NCBI GenBank assembly: GCA_903892995.1
Contig: CAITKP010000037.1
Location: 1-64,000, forward strand
Direction of reading: 5' to 3'
Source of the DNA: an uncultured Campylobacterales bacterium
GTDB taxonomy: Bacteria > Campylobacterota > Campylobacteria > Campylobacterales > Sulfurimonadaceae
Length of the DNA: 64,000 nucleotides
This document shows, in pieces, positions 18,681 through 25,162 of this stretch. The notes beneath the pieces are model-generated. The model did no database searches. It saw nothing but the letters and a program-made list of their open reading frames with translations, and was not told where the DNA came from. Each line of letters opens with the position of its first letter. Positions within the stretch are counted from its first letter, which is position 1. Position numbers and translations under genes: made by a program.

Positions 18681-18980
18681 GTTATTACTTGGAAAACTTT
18701 AATCACAAAAGAACAGCAAAAAGAGTATTACAAAAGCTCAAATCCGCCATCAATGCAAAATATTTTAAAAGAGATCATTGACGATACAAAAATATGAGCA
18801 CACGTGATGGATAGCAATATCACTCCTTGTGTAAAACAAGGCATTTTACTTTTAAATACGATTTTGACCGTTAAGGATGGAAAATCAAAATCGCATCATA
18901 ATATAGGCTGAGAAATATTTACAAACACCATCATCAAACATATCTCTGAAAACTTTGAGAGGATAATTTTTATATTGTTA
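18681..18980 (+). pseudogene. ung: Remnant of uracil-DNA glycosylase
   Basis: One reading frame across this gap carries pieces of uracil-DNA glycosylase in the correct order: TWKTLITKEQQKEYY (N-terminus), NPPSMQNILKEI (the PPSLKNI block), VKQGILLLNTILTV (the hallmark KQGVLLLNxxLTV), SHHNIG and EIFTNTIIKHIS. Two in-frame TGA codons interrupt it, at 18795 and 18909; the second stands where the family has the Trp of GWE. The catalytic GQDPYHG region is deleted between the first two pieces and the C-terminus is lost. Bases 18603-18680 hold nothing recognised. Confidence 0.82.
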
Positions 18981-18992
18981 TTTCTCCTACCA

Positions 18993-19021
18993 TTGCATAA
19001 AATAATTTAATTCGTTATGAT
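18993..19021 (+). promoter_or_regulatory. Likely sigma-70 promoter for the leucine leader and leuA
   Basis: TTGCAT at 18993-18998 and TATGAT at 19016-19021 are separated by exactly 17 bases. The -10 matches the consensus at five of six positions, the -35 at three. Transcription would start near 19028, about 20 bases before the leader-peptide ATG. Confidence 0.55.
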
Positions 19022-19046
19022 TTCATATCACAAAAAAGGAGAGATC

Positions 19047-19133
19047 ATGAAAAGTCATCACACACACATTTCAAAAACAATGTCAGGCATTAGTTCTGCG
19101 AACCTCTCCCTCCTTCTGCTGCACCTGCTGTAA
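19047..19133 (+). CDS. leuL: Leucine-rich leader peptide (attenuation) upstream of leuA
   Basis: A 28-codon open frame begins at ATG 19047 behind a strong site (AAAAAAGGAGAG) and ends at TAA 19131. Its last nine residues are LSLLLLHLL, seven leucines, using CTC, CTT and CTG codons rather than the TTA that AT-rich genomes of this kind favour. The next gene is leuA and a terminator-like hairpin lies between. This is the layout of a leucine-responsive attenuation leader: ribosome stalling at the Leu codons when charged tRNA-Leu is scarce would alter folding of the downstream RNA. The symbol is by analogy; no sequence relationship with enterobacterial LeuL is claimed. Confidence 0.78.
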   Translation: MKSHHTHISKTMSGISSANLSLLLLHLL

Positions 19134-19174
19134 TTTTTCACACAAACACACTTTTATATTTTCATTTTTAGTTT

Positions 19175-19209
19175 TGCCTTTTAGGGCGTAATGCGTCCGT
19201 ATATAGGCA
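19175..19209 (+). promoter_or_regulatory. Imperfect hairpin between leader peptide and leuA terminator
   Basis: TGCCT (19175-19179) pairs with AGGCA (19205-19209), enclosing a second stem GGGCGT/GCGTCC at 19184-19198 with two G-T pairs. It lies where an attenuation system would place its pause or antiterminator structure. The role is inferred from position only. Confidence 0.35.
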
Positions 19210-19237
19210 TTATTCTATCGCTATTGTTACACTTAAA

Positions 19238-19261
19238 ATCCTTACATGTAAGGATATTTTT
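19238..19261 (+). terminator. Attenuator-type terminator built from the dispersed palindrome
   Basis: The perfect 18-base inverted repeat ATCCTTACATGTAAGGAT is followed by ATTTTT, so the RNA would form a 7-bp stem with a CATG loop and a short U run. It lies 105 bases after the leader stop and 43 before leuA. The core is the same CTTACATGTAAG found throughout the window. Confidence 0.6.
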
Positions 19262-19303
19262 GTCTAAATCATAGCGTTTTGCATCTATTACAAGGATATT
19301 TTT

Positions 19304-21352
19304 ATGCAGACATTTACAAAATATAAACCGTACGAAGCGGTTCAATTGGATAAAAGAGAGTGGGCGGATAAAACTGCTACAGTTTCACCCGTGTGGGTGA
19401 GTACAGATTTGCGAGACGGCAATCAAGCACTTGCAAATCCGATGGGCATCGAGCAAAAAGTAGCCTATTTTAAGGCGCTTGTCGAGTTTGGATTTAAAGA
19501 GATAGAGATCGCTTATCCGAGTGCGTCGCAGACAGAGTTTGACTTTTGCCGAGTTTTGATAGAGAATGATTTGATTCCCAAAGACGTCACCGTAGGGATA
19601 TTGACTCCATCCATCAAACACCACATAATGCGCAGTTTTGAAGCGTTGCAGGGTGCAAAGCGCATCAATATGCACTTGTACAATCCAACCGCTTCCAACC
19701 AGCGTGAAGTGGTGTTTAAACGCACAAAAGAGGAGATCATCGCATTGGCGTTGGAGGGTGTGGCGTGCATCAAAAAAGAGGCCCAAAATTTTGCGGGCAA
19801 GGTGGTTTTTGAGTATTCGCCCGAGAGCTTTTCGCAGACGGAGTTGGAGTATGCGTTGGAAGTTTCAAATGCCGTCATAGAAGCATATACGCCTACATGT
19901 AAGGCTCCGATGATATTGAACTTGCCAAACACCTTAGAAGCGTGTTCGCCAAACATCTACGCAGATCGCATCGAGTGGATGGGTAAGCATATCAAAAATC
20001 GTGAGAGCGTCATCATCAGCGTGCATCCACATAACGACCGTGGATGTGCGGTGGCAAGTGCAGAGTTGGCGGTTTTGGCGGGAGCGCAGAGAGTGGAGGG
20101 AACGATGCTTGGAAATGGCGAGCGAGCCGGAAATGTGGACTTGGTGACATTGGCGTTTAACTACTTTTCACAAGGGATTGATCCATGCTTACATGTAGAG
20201 AAGGTGGATGAGATATTGGCACGCATTACGGCTATCACAGGCTTACATGTAAGCGATCGCCATCCCTATGTGGGTTCGATGATCTACACGGCGTTTTCTG
20301 GTACGCATCAAGATGCCATAAAAAAAGGGATGGAGCATCACATAGACCAGAAAAGTAAGAGTTGGGAAGTACCATATTTGGCGATAGACCCGCAGGATAT
20401 AGGGCGTGAATATAAAGACTCTATACGCATCAATTCTCAGTCGGGAAAAGGAGGCGTGACCTATGTGTTAAAAGAGGTATACGGTATCGAAGTATCTCAA
20501 GATATGCAGGCAAAGCTTGCTGAGGAGGTGAAAAATATCTCCCAACAAAGAGGCGGAGAGATCAGCAGTGATGAGATTTTGGGGATTTATCAGGGGATGA
20601 TGCGACGAAATGTCAACAGTTGGAATGCGAACAACTACAACAAACACGCTGCTTTCGTTTCCGATTTGGCATTGCCGGTCGTTGATTTGCTTGCACCAAA
20701 AGAGGGCGAAGAGATTCTTGATATGGGATGCGGTGAGGGGAAATTGGCAGTAGAGATTCAAAAAAGTGGTGCAAAAGTAACGGGAGTCGATTTGAGCGCT
20801 GAGATGGTAGAGAGCGCAAAAGCAAGAGGGATCGATGCAAGTGTGATGAGTGCAACGGAACTGTCGTTTCAAAACCAATTTGACGCTGTGTTTTCCAATG
20901 CAGTTTTGCACTGGATCAAAGAGCCTAAAAAAGTGATAGAAAATGTCTATAATGCTTTAAAAGCACAGGGAAAATTTATCGCGGAATTCGGCGGAGAAGG
21001 CAATGCAAAAACCCTTGTCGATGCTATGGAAGCGGTGTTTAAAGATCATCCTGAATTTGGAGCATTTGAAAACCCTTGGTATTTTCCAAGCGTAAAAGAG
21101 TACAAAGAGTTGTTGGAATCGCGTGGTTTTAGAGTAGACTACATAGAACTAATCCCGCGACCTACGCCCGTGGATGATGTGACCAACTGGCTTGATCTTT
21201 TTGCAAACGGTGTCACGGCACATTTGAGTGCAGACGAAATCGCGGCTTTTAAAGAGGAAGTGGTCTTACAAGTAAGGGAAAAACTGTACGATGAAAACAG
21301 CGGTTGGCACGTCGATTATATGCGTTTGAGACTTAAAGCACTAAAGGAGTGA
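19304..21352 (+). CDS. leuA: 2-isopropylmalate synthase fused to a SAM methyltransferase
   Basis: Residues 1 to about 430 form a long-type 2-isopropylmalate synthase, first enzyme of leucine synthesis: catalytic DLRDGNQ at 35-41, metal-binding HPHND at 241-245, and the linker ending EISSDEILGIYQ. Where long LeuA proteins continue into the leucine-binding LeuA_dimer domain, this one instead has a class I methyltransferase (about 435-682) with motif I DMGCGEG at 473-479, GVDLSAEM, and the trans-aconitate-methyltransferase-like AVFSNAVLHW. Both parts are complete and in one frame without a stop. Local G+C is high (32 of 60 in 19741-19800), and TTG leucine codons are frequent, unlike neighbouring genes, suggesting transfer. 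An AAGGA site precedes the ATG. Confidence 0.93.
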   Translation: MQTFTKYKPYEAVQLDKREWADKTATVSPVWVSTDLRDGNQALANPMGIEQKVAYFKALVEFGFKEIEIAYPSASQTEFDFCRVLIENDLIPKDVTVGILTPSIKHHIMRSFEALQGAKRINMHLYNPTASNQREVVFKRTKEEIIALALEGVACIKKEAQNFAGKVVFEYSPESFSQTELEYALEVSNAVIEAYTPTCKAPMILNLPNTLEACSPNIYADRIEWMGKHIKNRESVIISVHPHNDRGCAVASAELAVLAGAQRVEGTMLGNGERAGNVDLVTLAFNYFSQGIDPCLHVEKVDEILARITAITGLHVSDRHPYVGSMIYTAFSGTHQDAIKKGMEHHIDQKSKSWEVPYLAIDPQDIGREYKDSIRINSQSGKGGVTYVLKEVYGIEVSQDMQAKLAEEVKNISQQRGGEISSDEILGIYQGMMRRNVNSWNANNYNKHAAFVSDLALPVVDLLAPKEGEEILDMGCGEGKLAVEIQKSGAKVTGVDLSAEMVESAKARGIDASVMSATELSFQNQFDAVFSNAVLHWIKEPKKVIENVYNALKAQGKFIAEFGGEGNAKTLVDAMEAVFKDHPEFGAFENPWYFPSVKEYKELLESRGFRVDYIELIPRPTPVDDVTNWLDLFANGVTAHLSADEIAAFKEEVVLQVREKLYDENSGWHVDYMRLRLKALKE

Positions 21353-21430
21353 GTATGGAAACTCTATTTATCATCGATTTATGTAGCACATGGGTTATAT
21401 TCTATGTTCCAAATCATTTTGGCCGTAATT

Positions 21431-21448
21431 AGCAGTGAATTCACTGCT
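21431..21448. other. Perfect 18-base palindrome downstream of leuA
   Basis: AGCAGTGAATTCACTGCT reads the same on both strands. It lies in the 213-base gap between the convergent leuA and DUF1348 genes but has no T run on either side, so it could be a binding site, a weak bidirectional terminator, or chance. Nothing else was recognised in the gap. Confidence 0.35.
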
Positions 21449-21565
21449 CCACCTAAAGTCAAACACACCATAAAATTACCTACAAATATACTCAAAAAGA
21501 TCTTTGCTAAATATTCATAGATAAAATTATTTGTAAATGTACAATAGTATTAAACTACAGTACTT

Positions 21566-22039
21566 TTACAAGTCCAATTGAACAAGAGATGCATAATCTT
21601 CTGGTCTTATATCCGTATCCCAAATCAGTTTTCGCTCGCTTTCTTCAATTTTCAGATCATTGATGCTTGCAATACGTTTTTGCATATAGCCTTTCTCATT
21701 AAACTCCCAGTTTTCATTGCCGTAACTTCTGAACCATTGGTCATGTTCATCATGCCACTCATAGGCAAATCTTACGGCGATTTTATTATTTGTAAATGCC
21801 CATAACTCTTTACAAAGTCTATAATCAAGCTCTTTTGCAAACTTTGCTTTTAAAAATGAGACTATCTCATCTCTTCCACTTAAAAACATATCTCTGTTTC
21901 TCCACTGGCTATCCGGCGAATACGCCATCGATATTTTTTGTGCATCTTTAAGATTCCAAGCATTCTCAGCCATTCTCACTTTTAGCGTTGCACTTTCAAG
22001 ATCAAAAGGCGGTAACGGTTTTCTTATCTCTTCATTCAT
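21566..22039 (-). CDS. DUF1348/NTF2-like protein
   Basis: The 157 residues match the DUF1348 group of the NTF2-like (SnoaL) fold, with ESATLKVRMAENAWNLKD, SQWRNRDMFLSGRDEIV, LDYRLCKELWAF and FRSYGNENWEFNEKGYM. Members form cone-shaped pockets, but no reaction is agreed. It is a single gene just downstream of tetR with a copy of the same operator in its promoter region, so it is probably controlled by that repressor and may be part of a response to a small toxic molecule. Confidence 0.85.
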   Translation of the reverse strand: MNEEIRKPLPPFDLESATLKVRMAENAWNLKDAQKISMAYSPDSQWRNRDMFLSGRDEIVSFLKAKFAKELDYRLCKELWAFTNNKIAVRFAYEWHDEHDQWFRSYGNENWEFNEKGYMQKRIASINDLKIEESERKLIWDTDIRPEDYASLVQLDL

Positions 22040-22059
22040 TGTATTCTCCTTTTAAAAAC

Positions 22060-22073
22060 CAAACGATTGTTTG
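22060..22073. promoter_or_regulatory. TetR operator, copy 1 (before the DUF1348 gene)
   Basis: CAAACGATTGTTTG is an inverted repeat CAAAC-N4-GTTTG about 20 bases before the DUF1348 start. The identical 14 bases occur before tetR. Confidence 0.75.
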
Positions 22074-22093
22074 AATAAATAAAACAAAAAAAA

Positions 22094-22651
22094 TTACCGA
22101 AACAAGCCGATAATCTTTTCACCTACATGTAAGTAGTCTTTTGAAGTTCTATAAAGGTTCATCATCATGATCGCGCCCTGCGTGAGTGCTACATACTCTT
22201 TTGCCAACCTGTGAGCTTCTTCTTCACTGTATTTACCTCGCAAGATTTTTGCCAAAGCATTTTCCCAAGCACTAAAGTAAGACTTTATCTCCTCTTTGAA
22301 CTCCAAGTTTTCAGCAGATACTTCCAACGCCAAATTTCCAAGCAAACAACCACCCTCACTATGCAAAAAGTAATCATCCGTTTTTTTCACAAAGAGTTTT
22401 ATTTTTTCAACATCTGACAGATCACCTCTATCTGCGATAGCGTAAATATGCTCTGTAAAATAGTGATGAATGTACTTCAAAGACTCCAGACCGATCTCAT
22501 CTTTGCTCTTAAAATGGTGGTAAATACTCCCTTTGATAAGCCCGCAAGCCTCGGCAATATTTGCCATAGAAGTGTTGTAATACCCACGAATCTTAAAAAG
22601 TCTGGTAGCCTCTTTTAAAATCTCTTCACGTGATGTCTTTTTGATTGCCAT
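22094..22651 (-). CDS. TetR-family repressor
   Basis: The N-terminal helix-turn-helix is clear: REEILKEATRLFKIRGYYNTSMANIAEACGLI... followed by GSIYHHFKSKDEI, and the rest is a ligand-binding helical domain of the AcrR/YcdC type. The start at 22651 (MAIKK) is chosen because the 13 codons upstream of it overlap the operator at 22663-22676. A matching operator lies before the DUF1348 gene. It therefore probably represses itself and that gene. The palindrome near 22122 lies near its C-terminus. Confidence 0.92.
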   Translation of the reverse strand: MAIKKTSREEILKEATRLFKIRGYYNTSMANIAEACGLIKGSIYHHFKSKDEIGLESLKYIHHYFTEHIYAIADRGDLSDVEKIKLFVKKTDDYFLHSEGGCLLGNLALEVSAENLEFKEEIKSYFSAWENALAKILRGKYSEEEAHRLAKEYVALTQGAIMMMNLYRTSKDYLHVGEKIIGLFR

Positions 22652-22662
22652 TATTATCCTAC

Positions 22663-22676
22663 CAAACGATTGTTTG
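22663..22676. promoter_or_regulatory. TetR operator, copy 2 (before tetR)
   Basis: CAAACGATTGTTTG, identical to 22060-22073, lies 12 bases before the tetR start. The flanking CC and AT/AA bases also agree. Two identical 14-base inverted repeats beside the two neighbouring genes support autoregulation and joint control. Confidence 0.78.
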
Positions 22677-22723
22677 ATAAATTGTATCAAATCAATTCTT
22701 TATTTGTCAAATTCTCTAAAATA

Positions 22724-23518
22724 TTAGCACGGATAAATAAAGTGTCGCCCTTGTTGTTTTTGCATTTCAAGAGGTGTATTAAATATAGCGGAGAGATTTT
22801 GACTATTTAACACAAGCTCTTTTTCACCCGATGCATAGATATTTCCCTCTTTAATCAATACCACTTTTTGTATCTCTTCAAAAATCTCTTCGATATGATG
22901 TGTCACCAATATGACTGTCGTACCACTTTTAGCAAGAGAGCGCATCATATCAATAAAATCCAGTTGCGCTTTAATATCTAGCCCCACTGTTGGTTCATCG
23001 AGTAGTATTGCTTTAACTGGATGCACAAGCGCACGAGCTACGATACATTTTCGCAATTCTCCTGTTGACATTTGATCTACTTTTTTATGGCGTAGATGCA
23101 AGATCCCTAAACGCTCCATCGCACTCTCAGTTGCACGCATCTGCTCTGCTGTATTTTCTAAATGATCAAACAATCCTATGGTTCCATAAAATCCACTCAG
23201 TACCGTTTCAAACCCATTTAAAGAGTTGCCATAAAATAGAAACTTTGTATGCAGATCGTTCGTCACAACACCTAGATGCTTGCGCAGTTCAGTAACAACC
23301 CATCTCTCATAACTGAGTATCTCTCTTTTAAAAGGTTCATTTTTAAATGATGGGTAGAGTTCACAATTTATAAGTTTAATTAGTGTTGATTTTCCTGAGC
23401 CATTTGCTCCTAAAATAACACAATGCTCGCCCTCTTTGATTTGTAATGATATATTTTTTAGTACAAGATTCTCTTCATAGCGAAGCGTAACATTTTCAAA
23501 ATTTATAATGGAATTCAC
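22724..23518 (-). CDS. Orphan ABC transporter ATPase
   Basis: A single nucleotide-binding domain of 264 residues: Walker A GANGSGKST, signature MSTGELRK, Walker B AILLDEPTVGLD, and switch His in VTHHIEEI. It resembles the ModF/YlmA group of stand-alone ATPases more than a transporter subunit with an adjacent permease; no permease is nearby. The DUF2798 gene 11 bases upstream encodes a small membrane protein and is probably cotranscribed. Substrate unknown. Confidence 0.88.
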   Translation of the reverse strand: MNSIINFENVTLRYEENLVLKNISLQIKEGEHCVILGANGSGKSTLIKLINCELYPSFKNEPFKREILSYERWVVTELRKHLGVVTNDLHTKFLFYGNSLNGFETVLSGFYGTIGLFDHLENTAEQMRATESAMERLGILHLRHKKVDQMSTGELRKCIVARALVHPVKAILLDEPTVGLDIKAQLDFIDMMRSLAKSGTTVILVTHHIEEIFEEIQKVVLIKEGNIYASGEKELVLNSQNLSAIFNTPLEMQKQQGRHFIYPC

Positions 23519-23529
23519 TCTAAACTGCC

Positions 23530-23754
23530 CTACTTCGATGCGATTTTCATCGCAAGTTTACGGGCAAATGGAAAAACAAGCAAGATCGTTGGGAAAGCTA
23601 TGATGTAAGCTAGTAACCAAGCATGCAACCATATTTTTAGAAAGTTATCTACTAATCCAACATTGATAAATGTAATCGCTCCCGACATGATGAAACTCAT
23701 AAACCCTGAGAGCAAAAGCGCTTGTATTTGATGAAGATATTTTATAGAAACCAT
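23530..23754 (-). CDS. DUF2798 small membrane protein
   Basis: This 74-residue protein has two membrane helices (about residues 10-32 and 42-64). The pattern LSGFMSFIMSGAITFINVGL-x-x-N-F-x-x-x-W-x-x-A-W, ending in AFPTILLVFPFARKL, is that of DUF2798. Function is unknown. It precedes the orphan ABC ATPase and might help hold it at the membrane; that is inference from position. AGGGA precedes the ATG. Confidence 0.82.
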   Translation of the reverse strand: MVSIKYLHQIQALLLSGFMSFIMSGAITFINVGLVDNFLKIWLHAWLLAYIIAFPTILLVFPFARKLAMKIASK

Positions 23755-23813
23755 TTTTTTCCCTAATTATTTTTGGGTAATTTTAGCAAACTATAGCTTC
23801 CATTTTATAGTAA

Positions 23814-23831
23814 AAATTTCTAGAGAAATTT
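23814..23831. promoter_or_regulatory. Inverted repeat in the DUF2798/DsrE-like divergent region
   Basis: AAATTTCT and AGAAATTT are separated by two bases, roughly midway between two divergent starts. It could be an operator for both genes. No regulator can be named. Confidence 0.35.
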
Positions 23832-23877
23832 CTGCATTGTAAATAAATTTTTTTAGATTAGTATATGAGTAAAAATA

Positions 23878-23889
23878 TTTACATGTAAG
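23878..23889 (+). repeat. Dispersed palindrome copy overlapping a ribosome-binding site
   Basis: TTTACATGTAAG followed by GA forms the site TAAGGA, 9 bases before the ATG at 23901. Folding of the palindrome would hide part of this ribosome-binding site. Confidence 0.6.
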
Positions 23890-23900
23890 GATTATTCACT

Positions 23901-24242
23901 ATGAAGACAAAATTACTTATAGTCATTAGTACAGACAATGCGGATAGCATTATGAAATTTCCTTTGCTTTACGGCGGAGTCTCTTTGCCTAGAGGTTATT
24001 GGGAAAAAGTTCATGTGATGTTTTGGGGTGCTTCCATAACGCAAGCACGGGACAATCAGAGCATTCGCGAGAAAGTCCAAGCTATACAAAAAGAGGGTGT
24101 GGAGTTTAGCTCTTGCATCGTCTGTGCGCAGGAGTATGAAGCGGCTGAGTCCTTAGAGGTCATCGGCATACCATGCAACCACACAGGGGAGCTTTTGACG
24201 CAAGCGCTGAAAAGTGATGAGTGGTCGGTACTCACTATCTAG
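23901..24242 (+). CDS. Cytoplasmic DsrE-like protein
   Basis: The 113 residues have the DsrE/DsrF pattern: LLIVISTDNADSIMKFPLLYGG, then VHVMFWGAS, and the cysteine pair in EFSSCIVCAQEY, where sulfur-carrying cysteines usually lie. It has no signal peptide, unlike the two DsrE-like proteins near 1.5 and 3 kb. The start has an overlapping palindrome and ribosome-binding site. No partner gene is evident; a sulfur-relay or redox-sensing function is possible. Confidence 0.68.
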   Translation: MKTKLLIVISTDNADSIMKFPLLYGGVSLPRGYWEKVHVMFWGASITQARDNQSIREKVQAIQKEGVEFSSCIVCAQEYEAAESLEVIGIPCNHTGELLTQALKSDEWSVLTI

Positions 24243-24310
24243 TGTGAAAATTTAGGTATAGAACGAAAGAAAATTCTTATAGCATACGAATCAATAAACA
24301 AGGAAAAATA

Positions 24311-25060
24311 ATGATAGCTTCAAACTTTTCACTCAAAAATTATCTCAATCGCATAAATTATGCAGGAAAAATTCAGGCTGACTTAAAGACATTAAACGCT
24401 TTAATGAGCCATCAACTCCAAAGCGTTCCTTTTGAAAATACAGAGGTTCAAGCGGGTCGGATTCCCTCTCTAGTTCTTGAAGATATTTATACAAAAATAG
24501 TTACCGATAAACGAGGCGGATACTGCTACGAAGTGAACGGTTTATTTGCTATGGCGCTTTCTGCTATCGGGTTTGAGTGGTATTTTGTAGGTGCTCGTCC
24601 GATGTTTTATCCCTCTCGCCGACCAAAAACACACATGGTTATAGTTGTCATTCTTGATGGAGAAAGCTATCTATGTGACACTGGATTTGGAGGGTATGGT
24701 CTGCGTGAACCTCTTAAAGTCGTTGAAACTCTCGCCGCTGAACAAAACGGCGATCAATTTCGCCTTGCCTTTATAGATGAAGAGTTTGTTCTGAGTTCAC
24801 TTGTCAATGAAGAATGGATGCCGCAATATGGTTTTGCACTTTCACAACAAGAGTGGATAGAGTTTAGTCTGGCGAACTATTTTAATGCAACGCATCCTGA
24901 GACTATCTTCACACAAAAAAAATTAGCTATTATACAAACGCCTACAGGGAGAAAAATACTTGTAGACAATAGTCTCAAAATTATCGATCAAGGGATCACA
25001 ACAGTCAGTGAAGTTGAGTATTTTTCTGCAGCAAAAGAACAGTTTGGATTATTAATATGA
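24311..25060 (+). CDS. Arylamine N-acetyltransferase
   Basis: NAT-family enzyme of 249 residues. The catalytic triad is visible as the Cys of RGGYCYEVN, the His of KTHMVIVV and the Asp of CDTGFGG. It acetylates arylamines or hydrazines from acetyl-CoA, and in some pathways acts on polyketide or amide intermediates. It is a single gene behind AAGGA, following the DsrE-like gene by 68 bases. Such enzymes are uncommon in this bacterial group and fit the accessory nature of the block. Confidence 0.93.
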   Translation: MIASNFSLKNYLNRINYAGKIQADLKTLNALMSHQLQSVPFENTEVQAGRIPSLVLEDIYTKIVTDKRGGYCYEVNGLFAMALSAIGFEWYFVGARPMFYPSRRPKTHMVIVVILDGESYLCDTGFGGYGLREPLKVVETLAAEQNGDQFRLAFIDEEFVLSSLVNEEWMPQYGFALSQQEWIEFSLANYFNATHPETIFTQKKLAIIQTPTGRKILVDNSLKIIDQGITTVSEVEYFSAAKEQFGLLI

Positions 25061-25072
25061 GTAAATCAAATA

Positions 25073-25084
25073 CTTACATGTAAG
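25073..25084. repeat. Dispersed palindrome copy between nat and mnmG
   Basis: An exact CTTACATGTAAG lies 12 bases after the acetyltransferase stop. A weak hairpin (GCGATA with TATCGC) starts at 25083 and ends near 25114, without a T run. Together they may end transcription of the convergent genes. Confidence 0.55.
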
Positions 25085-25162
25085 CGATATCTTCATTTCA
25101 AGAAGAAGTATCGCCAAAACCACTTATTGCATAATTTAACATACTCTCTACTGATTTTACTT

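Noticed and set aside
19385-19956. Open frames on the minus strand of leuA (up to 147 codons)
   Set aside because: They lie wholly opposite conserved LeuA motifs and result from its higher G+C content; no ribosome-binding sites or domains.
21355-21432. 25-codon frame METLFIIDLCSTW... directly after leuA
   Set aside because: Weak ribosome-binding site, no recognisable family, and the frame ends in the palindrome.
21376-21545. Minus-strand frame with a membrane-like translation (LSIFVGNFMVCLTLGGAV...)
   Set aside because: No start codon near its N-terminus and no ribosome-binding site; perhaps a gene remnant, but I cannot name one.
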